7,921 bases of DNA, taken from positions 1-7,921 of the forward strand of contig CASFSH010000204.1 in the NCBI GenBank assembly GCA_949297205.1, in the 5' to 3' direction. Shown here piece after piece: positions 5,979 through 7,921 of this stretch (within the stretch, counting starts at the first letter, position 1; every line of letters begins with the position of its first letter). The notes beneath the pieces are model-generated. The model had not been told where the DNA came from. It saw nothing but the letters and a program-made list of their open reading frames with translations, and made no database searches. This stretch comes from an uncultured Bacillota bacterium. Lineage in GTDB: Bacteria > Bacillota > Clostridia > UBA1381. Position numbers and translations under genes: made by a program.

Positions 5979-7277
5979 TTATCCTATTGAAAGATTTCCC
6001 ACCGGGTAATTTATACGCTCCTGCTTGCCAAAATACCATAATGATGCAACAGTAAGCGGTCCCAGTCTTCCAATATACATTATAAATATTGACAATAATT
6101 TGCTTTGCACCGACAAATCAGGTGTTATTCCCGTTGACAATCCCACAGTGCCAAATGCACTTGTTATTTCAAACAATGCATCAGACAAAGAAATATGAGG
6201 TTCCATCACTTCAAGAAGATATGTTCCAAACATAACAACACCCAATGCAAGTAATGTTATAACCGCAGCTTTTTTAAATGCTTCATTGGGTATTGAATAA
6301 TGAAATGCTTTTTCGCTTTTATTTGTAGCTGCTGATTTTATTCCCTGCAAAAGCATAAAAAATGTGCTTGTTTTTATTCCGCCCCCAGTGGAACCCGGAG
6401 ACGCACCTATAAACATCAGAACAGTAAGTACAAGAAGTCCTGCCCGTGTAAACTCTCCTATAGGATATGTTGAAAATCCTGCCGTTCTTGCAGAAACACT
6501 GTGAAACATTGCACCCATCCATGAAATATTCTCAGTAATTTTCAATAATACCGTACCTGCCAATATTAAAACAACACTCAGAGATAAAACCACTTTTGAA
6601 TGCATTGACAACTTTTTAAAATTCAGTTTTTTCATCCATAATTCTCTGATAACAAGAAACCCGATACCTCCTAAAAATATAAGCATACATGTAGTTATAT
6701 TCAGAACTACATTCTCCTGATACGGAATTAAATTACGGAATCCTCCTAAAATATCAAATCCTGAATTGTTAAATGCAGCTACGGAATGGAAAATACTTAT
6801 CCATAGAGCCTGACCAAACGGATAATCTCTTATAAATACGGTAAAGCTTAATATTGCTCCTATACACTCTATTATAAGAGTAGTAATAAAAATGCTTCTG
6901 ACAAATACAACTATTCCCTTTCCTGTATTAAGGTTCATTGCTTCTCTTATAATTGTTCTGCCTTTTATGTTCATTTTTCTTCCCAAAGCAATGATTATTC
7001 CGGCCCCAATTGAAGTAACACCCAAACCTCCTATCTGAATAAGCAATGCTAAAACAAATTGACCGAAAAAGGTAAATGTATCTCCAGCGTCAACAGAAAT
7101 CAGTCCTGTTACACAGACAGCACTTGTTGACGTATAAAGAGCATCAATATATTTCAAGCTGACTCCTTCCTTTATACTTGCCGGAAGCATGAGAATAAAT
7201 GATCCCATTAATATCACACTGATAAATCCCAACGCTATTATTCTGGCAGGAGAAAGTTTTTTTATTTTTTCCACCAA
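5979..7277 (-). CDS. ktrB: Ktr potassium uptake system channel subunit KtrB (TrkH/KtrB family)
   Basis: 432-residue integral membrane protein, full length for KtrB; it carries K+ (often Na+-dependent) across the cytoplasmic membrane. Four M1-P-M2 repeats are visible, each with a pore-loop glycine that builds the selectivity filter: G58 ('AVCVTGL'), G173 ('AFNNSGFD'), G267 ('SARTAGFST') and G379 ('AFGTVGLSTG'). The glycine-rich stretch 'GASPGSTGGGIKTST' (291-305) matches the intramembrane gating loop in the third repeat, and 'YIGRLGP' near the C-terminus carries the conserved basic residue R404. The GTG at 7286 cannot be the start because its first base is the last G of the GGAGG site. TTG 7277, 8 nt after GGAGG, is the best start; GTG 7274 (11 nt) is the alternative. 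Two promoters and a direct repeat lie upstream. Confidence 0.93.
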   Translation of the reverse strand: MVEKIKKLSPARIIALGFISVILMGSFILMLPASIKEGVSLKYIDALYTSTSAVCVTGLISVDAGDTFTFFGQFVLALLIQIGGLGVTSIGAGIIIALGRKMNIKGRTIIREAMNLNTGKGIVVFVRSIFITTLIIECIGAILSFTVFIRDYPFGQALWISIFHSVAAFNNSGFDILGGFRNLIPYQENVVLNITTCMLIFLGGIGFLVIRELWMKKLNFKKLSMHSKVVLSLSVVLILAGTVLLKITENISWMGAMFHSVSARTAGFSTYPIGEFTRAGLLVLTVLMFIGASPGSTGGGIKTSTFFMLLQGIKSAATNKSEKAFHYSIPNEAFKKAAVITLLALGVVMFGTYLLEVMEPHISLSDALFEITSAFGTVGLSTGITPDLSVQSKLLSIFIMYIGRLGPLTVASLWYFGKQERINYPVGNLSIG

Positions 7278-7285
7278 CAGTGACA

Positions 7286-7292
7286 CCTCCTT
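7286..7292 (-). promoter_or_regulatory. Ribosome binding site of ktrB (decides a TTG or GTG start)
   Basis: AAGGAGG on the - strand (7292-7286) is followed by TGTCACTG, then TTG (7277) and GTG (7274). Spacing of 8 nt favours TTG; codon preference would favour GTG at 11 nt. No ATG is near. Confidence 0.7.
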
Positions 7293-7307
7293 TAATTTTT
7301 ATCATAT

Positions 7308-7316
7308 ATTATATCA
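7308..7316 (-). promoter_or_regulatory. ktrBA promoter P2: extended -10
   Basis: TGATATAAT on the - strand (7316-7308) is a consensus extended -10 (TGN-TATAAT). There is no good -35 hexamer at 16-18 nt. Instead the direct repeat 7323-7341 covers that place, which suits an activator-dependent promoter. The predicted start is about 7301, leaving only ~10 nt before the ribosome binding site. Confidence 0.6.
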
Positions 7317-7322
7317 GTTTTG

Positions 7323-7341
7323 CAGTAAAGATACAGTAAAG
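7323..7341. repeat. 11-bp-period direct repeat before ktrB (candidate response-regulator box)
   Basis: CAGTAAAG occurs twice, at 7323-7330 and 7334-7341, separated by ATA, so the period is 11 bp, about one helical turn. Read toward ktrB it is CTTTACTG-TAT-CTTTACTG. OmpR/PhoB-family regulators, including KdpE, bind tandem direct repeats of about this spacing, often over the -35 region. The repeat begins 9 nt upstream of the P2 -10 hexamer, and a KdpD-like kinase gene is divergent next to it. Binding is inferred. Confidence 0.5.
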
Positions 7342-7346
7342 AAATG

Positions 7347-7375
7347 ATAATAATATTACAATACTTTATTGTCAA
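7347..7375 (-). promoter_or_regulatory. ktrBA promoter P1
   Basis: On the - strand -35 TTGACA (7375-7370) is perfect and -10 TATTAT (7352-7347) matches 5 of 6, with a 17-nt spacer. The predicted start is about 7340, at the edge of the direct repeat, so a protein bound there could block P1 while helping P2. Confidence 0.65.
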
Positions 7376-7397
7376 ACATAAATTTTTCTGGTATAAT
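7369..7397 (+). promoter_or_regulatory. Promoter of the KdpD-like kinase gene (-35, extended -10)
   Basis: -35 TTGTCA (7369-7374, 5 of 6) and -10 TATAAT (7392-7397, perfect) are 17 nt apart, with TG at 7389-7390 giving an extended -10. The -35 overlaps the -35 of the opposing ktrBA P1 by five bases. The predicted start near 7404 gives a ~44-nt leader. Confidence 0.75.
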
Positions 7398-7447
7398 ATT
7401 TCTGATTATATACTATACATTAAAAACATAAAAGGGAGCGTCCGCAA

Positions 7448-7921
7448 GTGAAAAGTAACCTGCTGCATGATGTACTTGTTACAGTATCTACATTGGTCAT
7501 TTCATTTTTTTTAAGCCTGTTTTTACAAACAGCTTTAAATATTGATGTTATTATACCATCGCTTTTTGCACTGTCGGTATTCTTTATTTCCATGTTCACA
7601 CAAGGATATATATATGGAATTATATCAGCTTTAATATCAGTTATAGCAGTAAATTTTGCTTTTACTTTTCCTTATTTTTCCTTTGATTTTTCTGTTCATG
7701 AAAATCTTGTTTCGGCACTTATAATGATAATTATTACATTTCTAACAAGCGCTCTTACAACAAAAATCAAACTTCAGGAAAGAGTTAAAACTCAGGCGGA
7801 AAAAGAAAAAATGCGTGCAAATCTTCTTCGCGCTGTTTCTCATGATCTCCGAACACCCCTAACTGCAATTTACGGATCAAGTTCAACTGTTATTGACAAT
7901 TATTCGACACTTAGTGATGAA
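7448..7921 (+). CDS. KdpD-like sensor histidine kinase without the N-terminal KdpD domains (3' truncated by window edge)
   Basis: 158 residues are visible and the frame is open to the end. GTG 7448 is preceded by AGGGAG (7433-7438) with a 9-nt gap. Residues ~8-105 form a DUF4118-like membrane domain of about four helices, with the characteristic segment 'VNFAFTFPYFSFDF' (68-81). A short helical linker follows (~106-122), then the HisKA dimerisation domain with 'LLRAVSHDLRTPLTAIYGSS' (126-145). H132 is the phospho-accepting histidine, and the H-box closely resembles that of KdpD. Full KdpD proteins (~900 residues) begin with the cytoplasmic KdpD and Usp domains; here the protein starts directly at the membrane domain. 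KdpD senses K+/ionic status and phosphorylates KdpE. Divergence from ktrBA suggests it regulates Ktr; a kdpE-like gene may follow beyond the window. Confidence 0.88.
   Translation, partial: MKSNLLHDVLVTVSTLVISFFLSLFLQTALNIDVIIPSLFALSVFFISMFTQGYIYGIISALISVIAVNFAFTFPYFSFDFSVHENLVSALIMIIITFLTSALTTKIKLQERVKTQAEKEKMRANLLRAVSHDLRTPLTAIYGSSSTVIDNYSTLSDE

Noticed and set aside
5962..6039. Extended N-terminus of KtrA overlapping the end of ktrB
   Set aside because: ATG 5961 has GGGAGG at 6 nt and the protein then begins just before the Rossmann fold, as in the family.
7278..7286. GTG at 7286 as the ktrB start
   Set aside because: Its first base is the last G of the GGAGG Shine-Dalgarno sequence, so it cannot be read from that site.

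Overview
The window looks like chromosomal DNA from a low-GC, Gram-positive anaerobe of the Clostridia type. The bases are AT-rich, Shine-Dalgarno sites are strong (AGGAGG-like), GTG/TTG starts are common, promoters match the sigma-A consensus closely, and the transporter families are typical of Firmicutes. The exact genus cannot be read from the sequence. Nothing suggests a mobile element, phage, CRISPR array, tRNA or rRNA.

Layout: (1) 1-491, + strand, the C-terminal part of an AraC-family regulator cut by the window edge. It ends in a strong hairpin terminator that it appears to share with the convergent gene. (2) 505-2166, - strand, a compact cytoplasmic clan GH-D-like glycoside hydrolase (GH31/GH36 style) with its own near-consensus promoter. 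(3) 2301-4916, - strand, a complete P2A calcium-type P-type ATPase with a hairpin terminator behind it. (4) 4913-5268, a structured leader to the ATPase. It holds a promoter, two interleaved inverted repeats, a GC-rich hairpin and a 48-codon small ORF whose stop codon overlaps the ATPase start (ATGA). (5) 5269-5961 and 5979-7277, - strand, ktrA and ktrB, a two-gene K+ uptake operon. (6) 7278-7447, a compact divergent promoter region with shared -35 elements and an 11-bp-period direct repeat. (7) 7448 to the right edge, + strand, the start of a KdpD-like sensor histidine kinase that lacks the usual large N-terminal KdpD domains.

How the parts may work together: the right half is a cation-homeostasis block. 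KtrB is the K+-translocating subunit and KtrA its nucleotide-binding gating subunit. The divergent KdpD-like kinase plus the OmpR/PhoB-style direct repeat in front of ktrB suggest that a KdpDE-type two-component system controls ktrBA here, instead of the usual kdpFABC (inference). The Ca2+ ATPase follows on the same strand with no clear terminator after ktrA, but it has its own promoter and the unusual leader/small-ORF arrangement. That leader is the most likely undescribed element in the window. The left half (AraC regulator plus glycosidase) reads as a separate carbohydrate-use locus.
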